From Allacma fusca (lineage: Eukaryota > Arthropoda > Collembola > Symphypleona > Sminthuridae), in assembly GCA_947179485.1 (NCBI GenBank), contig OX359250.1:44427450-44491449 (forward strand): a stretch of 64,000 nucleotides of DNA, written 5' to 3'. How positions within the stretch are numbered: position 1 is the stretch's first letter; every line of letters starts with the position of its first letter. The position numbers and the translations under genes were made by a program. This document shows positions 24,833 through 38,400 of the stretch, one piece after another. The notes below the pieces were generated by a model that was given only the letters and a program-made list of their open reading frames with translations, was not told where the DNA came from and searched no databases.

Positions 24833-27800
24833 AACAGTGCTTCGGGCATTACTTACCAACATGCAAGCATAGCTAGACTAATCCCATTCATTCATTTCCG
24901 GTTTTCATATTTTTGTATCCAATGATTTAATTATCAGGTTAAAAAAGAGTTCCGGTCACTGATTGCCCCACGTGCGGCGTTTGGTCCCTCATAAGCTTTT
25001 TACCCAGACGCTTATTTGAAGAATTTGAAGCACACTTTTGTGGTAACGGCTCAAGTGCTCAAAGCAGACGTATTTCCCTGGGTGCTATATCCTTTAAAAG
25101 CTCAACGCTAAAAGATTATTGTTGATGAATACTGTTCAAATATATACAGCATATAGGTATACACAGGCCTAGAGCCTATAGCCCACTCAAAAAAAGCACT
25201 CATTGTCAGCGGTAGCGGTATAGAAACCATATCCCCATGAAACTGCCACATGTTCCTTGATTGACCAGTGTTTACCAGTATTACAACCATTACAAGTGTT
25301 TAACTACGTCAATCCCCATCTGTAATATTATTATATGGTAAAGATTAAAAGTTTGGGTTGAATGCGGAAGGTAAATGCACTGAATAATTAAAGGTGTGCA
25401 TAATTCTTGTTTATGACCATAAATGTACAAGCTATTTTATTGGCAATTAAGATAATACCTGCCTGGGTTTAATTCTATCACGTGAATTTGCCATTATGAT
25501 ATGTACATGTCTACAAATATGAAGTTGTAGAAACGGAGAGTCTTGTACAGTCTGTTCTAGCTATAAGAGACCGGCTTACAGGATCATTTTTGTATAGAAG
25601 CAAAATTAATTGCAAGTATTCCCGTTTACCTCAGCCTCCGTTTTTCTTCTTACAAGCATTGCAAACATTTTAAGCGTACAATTTAGATCTTTCAAGACTT
25701 GATTCTGTAAATAGAGTTTACGGAAATGACCCTCATCAGCTATTTCTTTGGCGGGTTATTAGTCCTTTACTTTGACACAATATCGTCCTTCGAAAAAATC
25801 ATGACAAAGGGTATATTTTAATACACTCTCAAATATTTATTCCTCTTGTATGAAACATCTTTTTCGTCGTCCCCAATTCCTAATCCTAAATGCGGTTCAA
25901 AATATAAACAATGTATATGTATCCTTCTTTCTGACTAACACTGATCTGATTTCCTGAAAAAAATCATAAAGTACGGGATTGGGTCAAATATCGTCATTGA
26001 AGAGGGAAAATGCTAGGTCTTTTTGTAAATCATTTGGCTTCTTCCACGACAAAAGTTTTGTCCAACACAATAGTTCTATTTTTTACCTGAAGGGAAATAC
26101 ATTCTAAAGCAGATTCGATAGTGGAAGAATGGATTAGCATTCAAAGGACTCTTGCTGATTAATGCTGCACTTGTAATGGAATTTTTTTATTAAAAAAAGG
26201 GGGGCTGGAAAATAAGTGAGCTATTTTTTTAATAAGGACATCCCGATAAATTTGCTCCCTAAAGAGATGTAATCTCCGATAAAAATTGTTATAGATTCGG
26301 TGTCCCTTGAATTTTGTCCTTGTAGCTAAAAAATGCTATTTTTCGACTACAGTATAACGGATAGTTGTTGTAGTGGGAGCGGATGATGGGAATAAGTGGA
26401 GCAGTGGTACACACTGCCCTTCTATTGCCAATATTGTTTGAGCGGACTATTATGGCTGTGGACTGTGGATTGTGGATTTTGTGGGCTGTGGATCTTAAAA
26501 AGTGTCTACCTACTTATAACTTGGCTGCTGAGAGACTGCATAGATATTAAGTTTAAAGTAAAAATTAGAGATGTACTTAAAGTTGAAAGGAGAGGCCCTT
26601 GTACTAAATGTACTGATTACTCATTCATTTACATAAACTCCTTTCAACCTTTTTTTTTGAAAACAGATATCCAGTATTATTATGAACTTTGTATTTACAA
26701 ACGGCTAAGTTGAGGTTCGACACACTCAATGTTTTTGGGGAATATTTTTGTTCTTCAGGGCAGGATATTAAAATAGCTCCTAAAATAATAAATTATTATT
26801 ATCATTAATATAGCCAGGCCAGGAGGATTCAACTAGGAAATGTAGCTTTTTGCAATTGAGATTAGACAATTTAGAATCAGTAGGATTTTTTGCCATTTTG
26901 TGGGTCCCAGCCAAAATTGTTGGAGTAAAGTGGAGTACAAGTAAGACTGTGTTTTTCTTCTTAACGGAATTAAAATTATAGTGTGAAAGTTCAGTTCTAA
27001 CTCGGTAGCTCGTGGGGTTCAATCAAACTTTGTCAAATCTTCTCCGCTAAATTTATTTTAATGGTTTCGCTTTAATTTATGAAACCGTTTGGATTCTGAT
27101 ATGTAGGGAGTCCTGAGGACATTGATTTTGAAGCCGTGACCCATATATTTATTAGTCGGGGGACAGCTCTGAGCTTCTAAGATCAAATGACTAAGTGAAG
27201 TTTAAAATTTTTTTGCCAATCGCTCGTAATTAACTTTAAATGCCATAATTATTAAAAAAATCATAGTCTGACCTTGCGTTTAGTAATTGGTAAAATAGTC
27301 TTATCAGGGGAGTATATTTATAGTGTATAAGTAGTGTCCAAGTCATCATCATGGGTAAGTTACTAATGAATTACTCAGATTCAATTTGAATAATCTTAAT
27401 GAATGTTTTGAAACGCGAAATGAATGACTTAATTTTAATACCTTGTGTGATCTATTTAATTTTAAATGTGGACCCGTCCAATCTATTGAGTATTCTGCCA
27501 TTGAATTTTACTGAATCTCAAATTGACCAGCAAGCATTGATAAGGTCAATGTCTAATAACAATCAGCTTATAATGTTTAAATTCTTGAACTGTTGTTATT
27601 TATGTAGGTGAGATATGATATCGGATCCTCGACCCCCGTAAATATTTACACAGCAAGCAGAACTATCAGGGCGTTTTAACTTAAATCCAGTATCAGAGGA
27701 TGCCTCTTCATTCATTCCTATTTTCCCAGTAACTGTGGAATCTTTTACAAGTGTCCCTATAATTGTGCGTGATTGGGGCATCATTGGTGTCGAAATCAAA

Positions 27801-29436
27801 GCTTGTTTATTTAAATGTTTTAAAAAATGTATGTTAAAATTCTTAAAAATATGTATACGGAGCGGATTACATGCCACACATGTGTTTTGTTATATTTACA
27901 GTTTTAAATATACAGTCCAGTCTACCATCTACATGCCCCTGATAATGTTGACGTAGTAAATATGTTCTTTGGACTCTGGTCACACTTTTTCCTCGTAATA
28001 GTCAATCCAATCCTAATGCTGTATGAATACAAATTTTGTTGTATGAGGTAATGTTGTGCTGACGCCTCGAGTACATGAATTACGTAATATAATTATGCCA
28101 ATATAGCCTTATTTGAAGGGAACATGATTATGATTAGGTAAATTGGTGCTAGAGAAATATTGAATATTTACTTTTATTTTTATAGATTTACTCTGTTTCG
28201 AGTTTAAAAGCATTGGAGGTACCTGAATAAGTGCTGGAGTTGAAGTGGCTGTGACTCTTATGTTTCCTGATTATTTCAGGTCCTACGTACGATCGACGAT
28301 GGACAGTATTTTAAAACAATAAATAGGAAGAGTTTTTAAACAAAAATGTGATTATATTCTCTGACGACGAGACTCAATGAACATAGGGAATCTCAACTGT
28401 TGAATGTGTGTTTTCCTGTGGGAGTAATATTGACTACCTGTTTCCGGTTAGATCATTTTATGGACAAACTTTTAATGACTCTGGATAGGTGAGGTAGGTC
28501 CGAGGTCGTATGATACTATATTATTGTCGGAATCGGCAATCAAGGATGCGTTGTTAAATTTTATTTTATTTATTCTGGTAGAACCCTTCCATTTAACTAA
28601 AATTGCAATTCGTCTGCAACCTGCCGTTGAGCATGTGTATAATTGTCGGGAGCAGAAAAGCGAATGTGACGGAAGGTTGAATTTAGTTTGTTTTAATTAC
28701 TTTGGCTCTTCTTTGTTATTCAACAGCTAATATTATCGTGGTCACTCATGACTTGAGTTGTTATTACTATCCGATCAGGCATCTTTTTATTCAAGTGATA
28801 AAAATCAGCATTCGGAAGTGGAATCGTAGTATGGAAACTATTTGGGAACCATTCTGTTCGTTAGTATCTCTAATTATGATGGGAAATGCACGTAGGTGGT
28901 ACAGGGAGATAAAAAGAGCGTTTAGGTGTATAATGTTTCGATGGGAAAAAGTGCTATAGGATCAGCTTTTTGAGGATTTATTGGACTGAGTGATTGATTT
29001 TGGTTTATGCAAATGGCGTTAACAACCGATATACATTCATGGTAAAAGTAGGTGTGTGTACGTCGTACTACATGGGAATCAGTTTTTGGCAGACCGGAGA
29101 AGTGCTGAATTAATGTTGATCCACCTAACGCGCACACTGCGTGGCTTCGCACTGACTAGTTTATTTTGAGCTAGCTGTTAAATGTTATTATTAGTGTAGC
29201 AACAGCATGGCAGAGAAAACTCGTCAGCATTTCTAACAACACCAAGTGTGTGAAATGTTGAACGATTACAATGCCACCCCAAGCTTGATGTACAGTCGAG
29301 CAGGCGTGGGCGTCTAATCAGGGCTTGACATGTAATAAAGCTGGCATAACCTGTTATTAAGATCACATAAGTAAAATTAAATGGAATTAATGTTTCCTTA
29401 TATGTAATTCAGCTATATTTGTACTGTGTGTTACAG
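24833..29436. other. Region between the tubby and Ser-rich genes; may hold the latter's 5' exons
   Basis: No coding exon with family resemblance was found. The sequence is AT-rich. On the plus strand, parts from about 26.35 kb look enriched in G and T (repeated TGTGGA words at 26459-26495), as in the giant intron downstream, which hints that the Ser-rich transcription unit starts here or upstream. An ATG followed by a good donor (ATGG|GTAAGT, about 27351-27359) is present. Its phase does not match the 29437 exon directly, so I do not assign it. Confidence 0.4.
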
Positions 29437-32400
29437 ATCAAAAAACAACGTTTCATTTCACTCAAGTCTGGCAAGCAAGAGTCATCCTCGTCCTTCTCTT
29501 CCAGGAGAGCTTTCAAGTCAACGTTTTCCACATTTGATATGAAACAAGTCAAACAACTGACAGAGCATATTGCACCGGAGTCACATGTTGCACCACAACG
29601 TTCACATCGAGTGTCGCCAAGTAAAAACAAAAAGTCTCAGAAAGGAATCTCCAAGAACGTGTCTTTCGTAGAGCCTGAGGTTGAAAACGGGAGTAAAAAA
29701 TCTCTGAGGAAAATCAAACGACTGAGATCCAGAAATCCACTTGTTCCCTCTAATTTAGATAACGAGAATTGTGGAAGAAATGTAAGTAACGCGCGTACAT
29801 TTAAGAAATCAGTTACTGTCAGTGCTAACCCAGAACCTTGCTATGCTTCAAAGTTGCATCCAGCTATTGCAGTTATAACTAAGACTGAAGTACAATTTGC
29901 CCTTGCAAATGAGAGCTTGACCACGACAGATTCAAATGGCGTTGATTCCAACGTTAGTTCCCCTCGACCTGACCGACCGATTCCACCCTCCGACGCTGAA
30001 GCCATGGGCTTTAATTTTAATGATGACAGTGATAACCTCTCTGGACATCAACTTTCAGTAAAACTTCAAAAACAGTCAGTTGATTTGGACAATTGTGGTG
30101 CCAGAAGTGAACATTCAGCGGACTCACCGAGCTTGACCGGGTCTAACCTCGCGTCTATAACGAATATTAATTGTAATAATATAAATAACCCGACTAATCA
30201 ATACCAACGTTCTTCTGATGCAGTCAAGAGTTCCGACATAATCCGTGAGGAAATTCGACTTCGAAGGAGTCTTTTTTTCGGAAGTCCTGACATTGGATCT
30301 GAATTACGCTCTAATTCAAGAACATCCGAACATCAAGAAGATTATTTAAACATGAATGGTTACGCAAAGTCAACACACTTCGGCTTTAGGCAGACAACCG
30401 ATAGAAAGTTTGTATCCTCTTCCAGTCAAGGTCTAGCTAGATTTGAGACCAGTGTCTCGCCCTCAAAGTCAAGCGGGCTGGCACGGTCTACGGAAATGAA
30501 CCTTCCTAAGCTTTACTCGGTACATAATATTCAACAGCAACCAAACGGACATGGTTTGAAATCAAGTCAGTCCGTCACCCATGTAACTCAGACGTCGAAA
30601 CTTCCTACATTTTCTAGTGGAAGCAATATCAGAAGTAATGCAAGTAGTACTGCATCTATTAAAACCACCAACGCAAATCAAAGATGTTTGTATTCTCGAA
30701 TGCCGGTCCAGTCTTTACGATCCGTGAAGCATGTCGAGTCGACTGCGGATGATGCTACTGGTCAGTGGGTTTCTGGTAATGAATTTTTTAAACCCAGACC
30801 TACAACAAATGAATCCAAGGCAGCTGAGAGTAGAAGAGAGACCATGCCAACGAGATTTGGAAACGGAAATAGTAATGGTATGCCTGGATGTGGAATTCCT
30901 GGTAGAAAAAGCTCACCGGAATCCCAAACAAATAATGAGATTCGACGGGGAAGTGTTTATTCGTCTCTGGGAAGCAAACTTCCAACATACAATTCAGGAG
31001 TGAAAAAACCAGTGGAGTCCGTTCCCTTCTACATGATGAACTTATATAAAAACCGTAATAATCCATCGTCAACATCTGCAGTCACATTAGAAAGTAAGCA
31101 TGGCCTTCCAAGTTCTCAAAGTGCGGGATTTTCTGGAGTGAGCACAGGAGTTGTGAAACAGCGAACGATCCAGTACCAGAGTAAAATTGCTGAACAATCT
31201 AGTAACCACGGCAGTCCTCCTAGTCCGCTCGTTAGGAGCTCTACGTATGTGAAATCCACAAGTCCACTCGCTCCTGATAGTAACACTCCGGTTATAGATT
31301 CAGTTCATCGCGTGTCCGACTCTCCTAAATCTACCAGGAATGAGGACAACAATGGCAAGAACTCAATGAGCACAAGGAAATCATTACCCATGACTGGCAT
31401 TCCATCCCCCCGAACTCCTAGACTCCGCTACAGCAGTCCCAGTGACAATAAAGAAAACTGTAAGAACGCATCTCCTAAAGGTCAGCATCGGAGCTTTGCT
31501 AAAACTACCGTCAAGAAACCTTTAAGTCGGCCACCTCAAGAAGCGATGCCAGTTAACTTCCCTCTCGCCCGTGATGGATCGACGAGTTCCAGTATTGTTT
31601 CTACTTTTTCTAGTGAAGAGCATTCCTCTTGTGGTAGCGGTTACGCGACAGCTGATGCGGACAAAGCCATTTCGGACTCAGAATTTCTAATTGACGACGA
31701 AATATCAGACCAACCTGACCTAACACTGACATTTAAAGGTACGTCCAATATTAACATACTCACTTTCCTAGAGACTCTTAGTTTCCTCATGCTTCTGCGC
31801 TTTTGCTGTACATCACACATTTGTTATTTGTCTTATTTGTAACTTTACTTGGTGCTTTTATTAATATTACAACTACCAGATTAATATCTCCAACCTCCAA
31901 TCCAACAGATCATACCTTTAAGGTTACATGCAGTATTTTCAAGCTGAATCCATTCCCCCGTAATTAAATTCTGCTCTGGTTCCTTTAAATATTGCGCTTT
32001 TAATAACAAAGCATTTAAGTACTGGTTTTTGAAGCATCAAAGAGTATCTACTTATTTCGTGCATATTTATATTACTTATATATTTCGTTTATGCAAGAGT
32101 TTGATGTAATCTGTGTACTATAACTCTTTCGGTTGCCACTAGGCAATAATAAGTGCATACAATGCGCCTCAAAGTTGTGTTAGTGCACTGTGGTCCAACG
32201 TCCTCAAATAAAACAAGGCAACCTTGCTCCAAAAGCACCAAACAATAAAAGTATTGCAAGTAATATTTGTAATTATCTTCGATCCTCGAGTCCGGGTTAG
32301 TATAAAAATCTTCGTTCATTAAATTTGAATAGGTAATTTGCCAGCAGATCTGGTATAAGCGATGAACATGAGGTGGACTTTTGTTGCAGTATTTCTTACA

Positions 32401-35400
32401 TAACCGTAATTTAATCTTCAACTTGCATTAAGTGTAATCACTGCGGAGAAACAGCTTGTTATAGTCGTTCAGTGAAGAGAGTGAGATTCTTTTTGCTCTG
32501 TCGGCCGTGCATCCGGAAAAGGTCGGAAAGTATTGACCTCTCTCGAAGTGCATTTATTACTCCTGGCAAATAGTTGAAATTGTGAAGATTTGTTGTATTA
32601 CATTGAATAAACTACTAATCATCTATACTATTTGCATCAATATTTCAGAAGTTTTAAATTTTGATGCATACTTCAGAATTTAGTTAAGTAGTTTACATTT
32701 CAGATTTTAGTAACACAGCTTCTTGAGTTTACAATAGAATAATTATTAGCGGAAATTCAAGTAATGTGCATGCTTATAAAGATATTGTTTTGGGATGCAT
32801 ATGGGTGAAGCTGTGATGCACTATTTTGTTCTTGCACATCACATACCACATGCACACAAGCACACATGGTACTAATTCTTTTCACGAATTCCCTCATGTA
32901 ACTACGTCCTTATGCATCATATTAGGGAATGCTCTGTGGAATTTGTATGCGGCAAATGTCGGATTCGTGGAGGTTTATTGTATGACTGTAGAAAGTTCGT
33001 ATAGAGCATCAATATGGTAAGTCAGAAAAAAATTCCAATTTGCAATTTAAACACAGCTAGTAATTATGACACATTGGATGATTGGATATATGCTTTCCAC
33101 CTTGTATGTTATACTGTCTGCATCGTGTTTGTATTGTTTCCTCATTATGCGTAACTCCACAAAGCAAACATCCAATTGTCAGAGTCACTTGTTTCATGAC
33201 CACACGGCCACCCACTTCACAAATACTTCTGTCTTGAGATGAGTTAGTACACGTAATTACATGAAAAAATAATCTCTAGAGTAGAATACGAAGTTTTATT
33301 GGATTCTTATTTGCTCTGCTTCCACTCGGTCTCCTTAAGCACCAAAACTTACTTGCTTTATACTGAACTAATATACTCGGTACATTTTACTACACGCAGC
33401 AAACATGTTAATGTTGTGACATTTTGGCCTTTACACCACTTGACTTTCCTTTGTGGGTTCTTGTGGCATATTACAATATAGGTGTTTGACTGTCTCTCTC
33501 TCTCTCTCTCTCTCTCTCAAGCAATTTAAGAGAATAAATGAGATTCTTGTAATGAATGCACGCATAGGACGTGAAGTAAAGATGAATTTACTTGAAAGTG
33601 TTTTTTTTTATAAATGTGCAATGGTATCATACATTGCTGGTACCGCTGTTGTGAAGAATCACGTTGCAAACTCGAAGAAACAAATAATCGAAGAAAAATA
33701 AGATAAAGTACAAAAAAGACTAGTATGAGTTGGTTGAATATTATTTATTGAACCTTCCAAAACATTAAACAATAAGACGGAGAAAATCTGTAGGACTCAA
33801 AATGAATAAGTTTATATATGTACCATGTACTCCTTGAGTCAAATGTCTTTCTAATTAATATTTTTGTGTTGTTTTACATGTGATTACTGTCCAGGGTTAC
33901 AAGTAGTTTAGGTTTTGGTAACATCTTTACAAGAGTGCTGTGTGGAGGGAAATGTTTGCAACAGGTTTGATTTTGCTACAAGAACTTTATTAACAAACCA
34001 CTTCACAGGAAAATAGCTACTCACGTTTTGAATAACAATAAAAATAGCAAATGCCTGATTGTGATTAGTGGAGAGATAGCTTGATACAAACTAAGGAACG
34101 AGAATTACCATGTCCGAAATTGTATTGTCTTTTCCCTCCCATAATTTCCAAGTCTCATATTAGGAATGTTGTCATAATTAAATGTACAATGAAACTTTGA
34201 GGTTAATTTTGTGATACAGTAATTTTGTGTTGTTGTTGTATTGTTAGCTAATGATGAAGACTGAAACCAGCGGGCTTTTGAAGCTTTTAAAAATTCCCTA
34301 CATATTCATAATTGTATAATTTAGTTCCGTACTGTTGCTCGAAACGAAGAAAAGCTCGAATGTATATATGTACATATATTTGTAACACCTACTTCCCATG
34401 AAATAACTTTTCTTTTCTTGACCTCAGCCTCGGCTTAATTGCTCATCAATGGGAGGTCAGAACTATTATGTAATAATATCCAATAAGTATCTCTCCGTTG
34501 TGTGAATACATATGAGCAATATTATTATATCCAGCAACCGCTGAGACGAACCTCCCCTCCTAACATCGGTCAGTTATGAGATAACTTTTTAAGTGCTGCA
34601 TCTTTAAACATCAGATTATAGGATAATGACTAGGAGGAAAGAAGGTAACGTAAAAACATATTAGATCCGCATCAGAAGAGCATATATCCTGAATGTTCTA
34701 TCAAACAAGGTGGGATCGGCATTTTGGAGCTGGTCTAACAATACACTATGGTTAATTGTTGTCAAGGGGTTTATTGCTTCTTCATACTGTTCCTTCCAAG
34801 TGGTTCTCCTCCTCGTTCTTCCCAGGCACATGTCAGTGTGTTGATGATCTTAAGAAAAGGAGTATGGGTCCTCTGGGTTTTGCAAACTAGAGAGTCATTG
34901 AGGAAATTTAAGCGGAATACGTACTATTTACCATCCCTAGCATCAAGAAACAAATCCGACATGGGCTGGGACCATGGAAAATAAAAATAATTACCTGTAC
35001 ATTCTAAAGGAGTAGGAATAATGAACCTGTTCATTTAATATCATATGGCAGAAGTTCGCACTTGGAGTTTGCAGATTCTAATTTATATTTTCAAATGGCT
35101 GGTATAGAGACTCACTTCGGTTCTTAGATATGGTAATAGCATGTGCGGAGTACACACAGCCAGGGGAATGAAAACTTGTGCAAAATGACTTGCTTGAAGA
35201 TGCTCTGTAAAGTTTACATTACAATACGCACATATGTATCCACCTATAATTACAATGAGCACTAGAACCATTAGCCATGTATACTCAAGGTTTGGCTCTA
35301 TTTAAAAAGTGTTTGCATATGCGTCGAGAGAGCCGTGAACAATGTACATGGAGATAGATAGGAGTTAAATTATGATTCAGCACGTAATTATTTCCCAGAT

Positions 35401-38400
35401 TTTTTCATTTACTATAAAGAGTTGGATGCAGGATGCAGAAAGGGGTGGATGAAACGGCAGGAAACTTGCTGACAAGCCGTACTACGTGTACAGGGGGGAT
35501 TCTATTGCAATTTTTATGCTCTTTTTACTCCGAAATACCAATTAGCTCTGCGAAGATCACTGGGATTCGATTGTTTAGGGGAAGGAAGGAGTGACATAAA
35601 AATGTCTCGTACTTGCTAGCAAGTAGGGTATGTAGACATTAGACATGAAACAGTATTGTTGTTGTTGTCGTCCTCGACGTCGTCATTCACGTGACGGATG
35701 GCTCGGGAAGAAATTTAGATTGGGAATTTGGGAGTGCTTACCTGCTTAAACTTTAGTCAAGTTGAAGATCGACTTGATTAGATATTGAATATTCCTAGAG
35801 AAAAACCTAGGGTTTCAAGTTGCAGATTGCAGAGGGATTGTCGGACACTACCGTGAGTATACATGTATGAACTCACCGTGTGGGGAACCTCTGAGGTGCA
35901 TATTCATATGGAGTAATTGAACTTACGATTTCGATAGGAAAGTTGAAATGAATAATTCAAGGGCAGGTGGAAGGAATTCTTCCAAGCCGTGGAATGAATT
36001 GAACTTGTGACTTTATTGCAGCTGTGACCGAAGGTATAGGCATGATACATATTAGGTAGGTTTACCTAGAGATGTATTATAGACAGTCTTCATACCTTAG
36101 TATGATTACGTATGTATAAGTATAGATATATACCACATGCGAACTTATAAATAAACGAGTCTCAAAACTCGAGTTGGGGATTTTAACAGATTCTGCAGAA
36201 CATGGAGATATAGCTACGACGTGTAAACCATATTATGACTGACTTGTGTGTGTGTATATTTTGATTATTACGACCGTTCGTTATTTTTATAAGTGTACAG
36301 AATGGAAACCTTTATGTGCAGACAGTGAGTCAAGTGACAGATGTAGCATTACATGGCAAGTGCATCCGTGGAATTTTTCTGTATCACTAATTTTCTCACA
36401 ACTCACAGCTCATAAAGCAAAAGGCGTATAAGTGTATGTGCAAAATCAAGTTTCCAATTTCATGCACGAGTCTTTTGATTTTCTCTAGCCTTTAGAAATG
36501 CATTATAGGGGAATTAGCCAGCGTTTGCATGTTCGAGGAAAAAAATTCTAAATCATGTAAGATATGTCAAAGAAAAAAATAGTAGGATTAGATATATATC
36601 TTGTAAGATATTCAAATGAAAAATGGTCGAGGGCTTTAGAGTCAGTCTACATTAGTGATCATTCACGAATCTGTTGAGCACATGTAATTTTGTAAGTACT
36701 CGCACTCGGTCATGCTAATCGATGAGCGCGGCTTGATGAAGTGTCTGGTTCTGTAGGATTTTTGTAATTGCTGGAAATTACCTGGTAATCAGACAGGATA
36801 TGAGTCTTCGGATACTGCAAAACTTACACTTCCTTCGCACTTGACGCCTCTGAAGCAGAGGTCTCAGGAGTTGTTCCTGTCTTTCCAACCCAAGATACAG
36901 CCAGGCTACAGAAGAGTGAAGTGTTAATTTCCGTACGTGTAACTCTGGTCTATTGTAACCAGGCACGATGGAATCTGCATCTGCGAGTCTCCATGATGAC
37001 AGGCGGTATCATGATGTTGCAGTTAGCTTTTATCAGGAGTCAAATCCCATGAACCTTCCCATTCTTTATGACTTCTTTGTTGAGGACTTGACCGCGACTT
37101 GGAAGAATCCTGTCTCTGATAAAGTGTGCATAACTTTAACCTTGTAGACTTTTTAACTCCTTCATTTTTAATCTATCTAGGGTCAGATGCATATAAATAT
37201 TTAACACGGAACTCTTTAAAATTATAATTTTTTTTTCCGTTGGAGGACCTTCTCCTTCCCTCCTCTCCTATAATCTCACAGTCATAATAATAATAATAAC
37301 AACAACAACAGCACAGCATCCAAGTGTAAATGATTTTTCAAAGGGCAACATACTCAAAATCAGTTTTATTTCCCATATACTACTACTACTACTCCTCAAG
37401 GGGATTTTGACATGGTAAAAACAAATGAATGCTAGGCAGGTGCGGAATTACATGAGGGTTTTGTATTCCAAGAATTTTCAACGCACCGTTGAGCTTTCCT
37501 TTAAAATTGTCTTGTACCTTTTGTCTTAGCCCTTCACAATGGGTCTGTCTCTTTAAACTGAAGAGATTTGCTTCAACTTTGGTCATTATATTTCAAGTGC
37601 CATCATTCTCCCCCAATGCATACATGTCATGATTCACGTCTCTGAACTGGAAATCCTAAAACTTAAATGCCGTGTAATCTGAGCAAGTGACTGCGCTTGA
37701 ATTTCTGCCTATTGATTTGGAAAATAATGTGGGCGGCATGTGAGTTAGGGATCTCTTAGTGTACGTATACATGAGTACACTCTCAATGAGTATTATCCGA
37801 TGGTACATTTAAAACCAAGGTGCAAGTCTCATAACAATAATAAGAACAAGTTCACTGGCAAAAAGATGTAATAGAATTGTCTCGGATCCATTGGCTCTTT
37901 CTCTACCGTCTTCTACTCTGTATCATTATTTGAGGGATTAGTTATTAAGTACCTATATAGCGTCGTCTCTTCCAAAGCCTACGCGGTCAGTGTTACATGA
38001 TTATAATAATTATTCGAAAATAGCTTTTGTGGAAAAAGTTATTGTGTACAGGGTTAATTCTCTTGGGAAATATTGACTCATGTCTATCAAAAACGGTAGG
38101 GTAGGGATTTTACATTTTTTGTAATAATTATTATTGTAACTTTTAAGGTTGTTTATTGGACTCGGCAGAAGAAAAAAAAACTTTTTCCACTTTCCATGTA
38201 ATTATGTATGTATGTATTTACACAAGATGGCCTGGGCTAGGGTATGATACGATGTATGTAGATTTGTAATGTAAGTAGGATTTTCTGGGATCGTGTTTTT
38301 GTCGCATGTGTACCAGGTCGTGTGTGCAATGTATCTGTGTGTGTGTGTGTGTGTGTGCATATGTAGGGGGTAGGGGGCCATTTTAATGGCTTTATGTATA

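Noticed and set aside
31739..31842. Continuation of the Ser-rich frame past 31738
   Set aside because: Intron read-through: a good donor at 31738 joins in phase to 53922, and the read-through residues are hydrophobic and unlike the protein.
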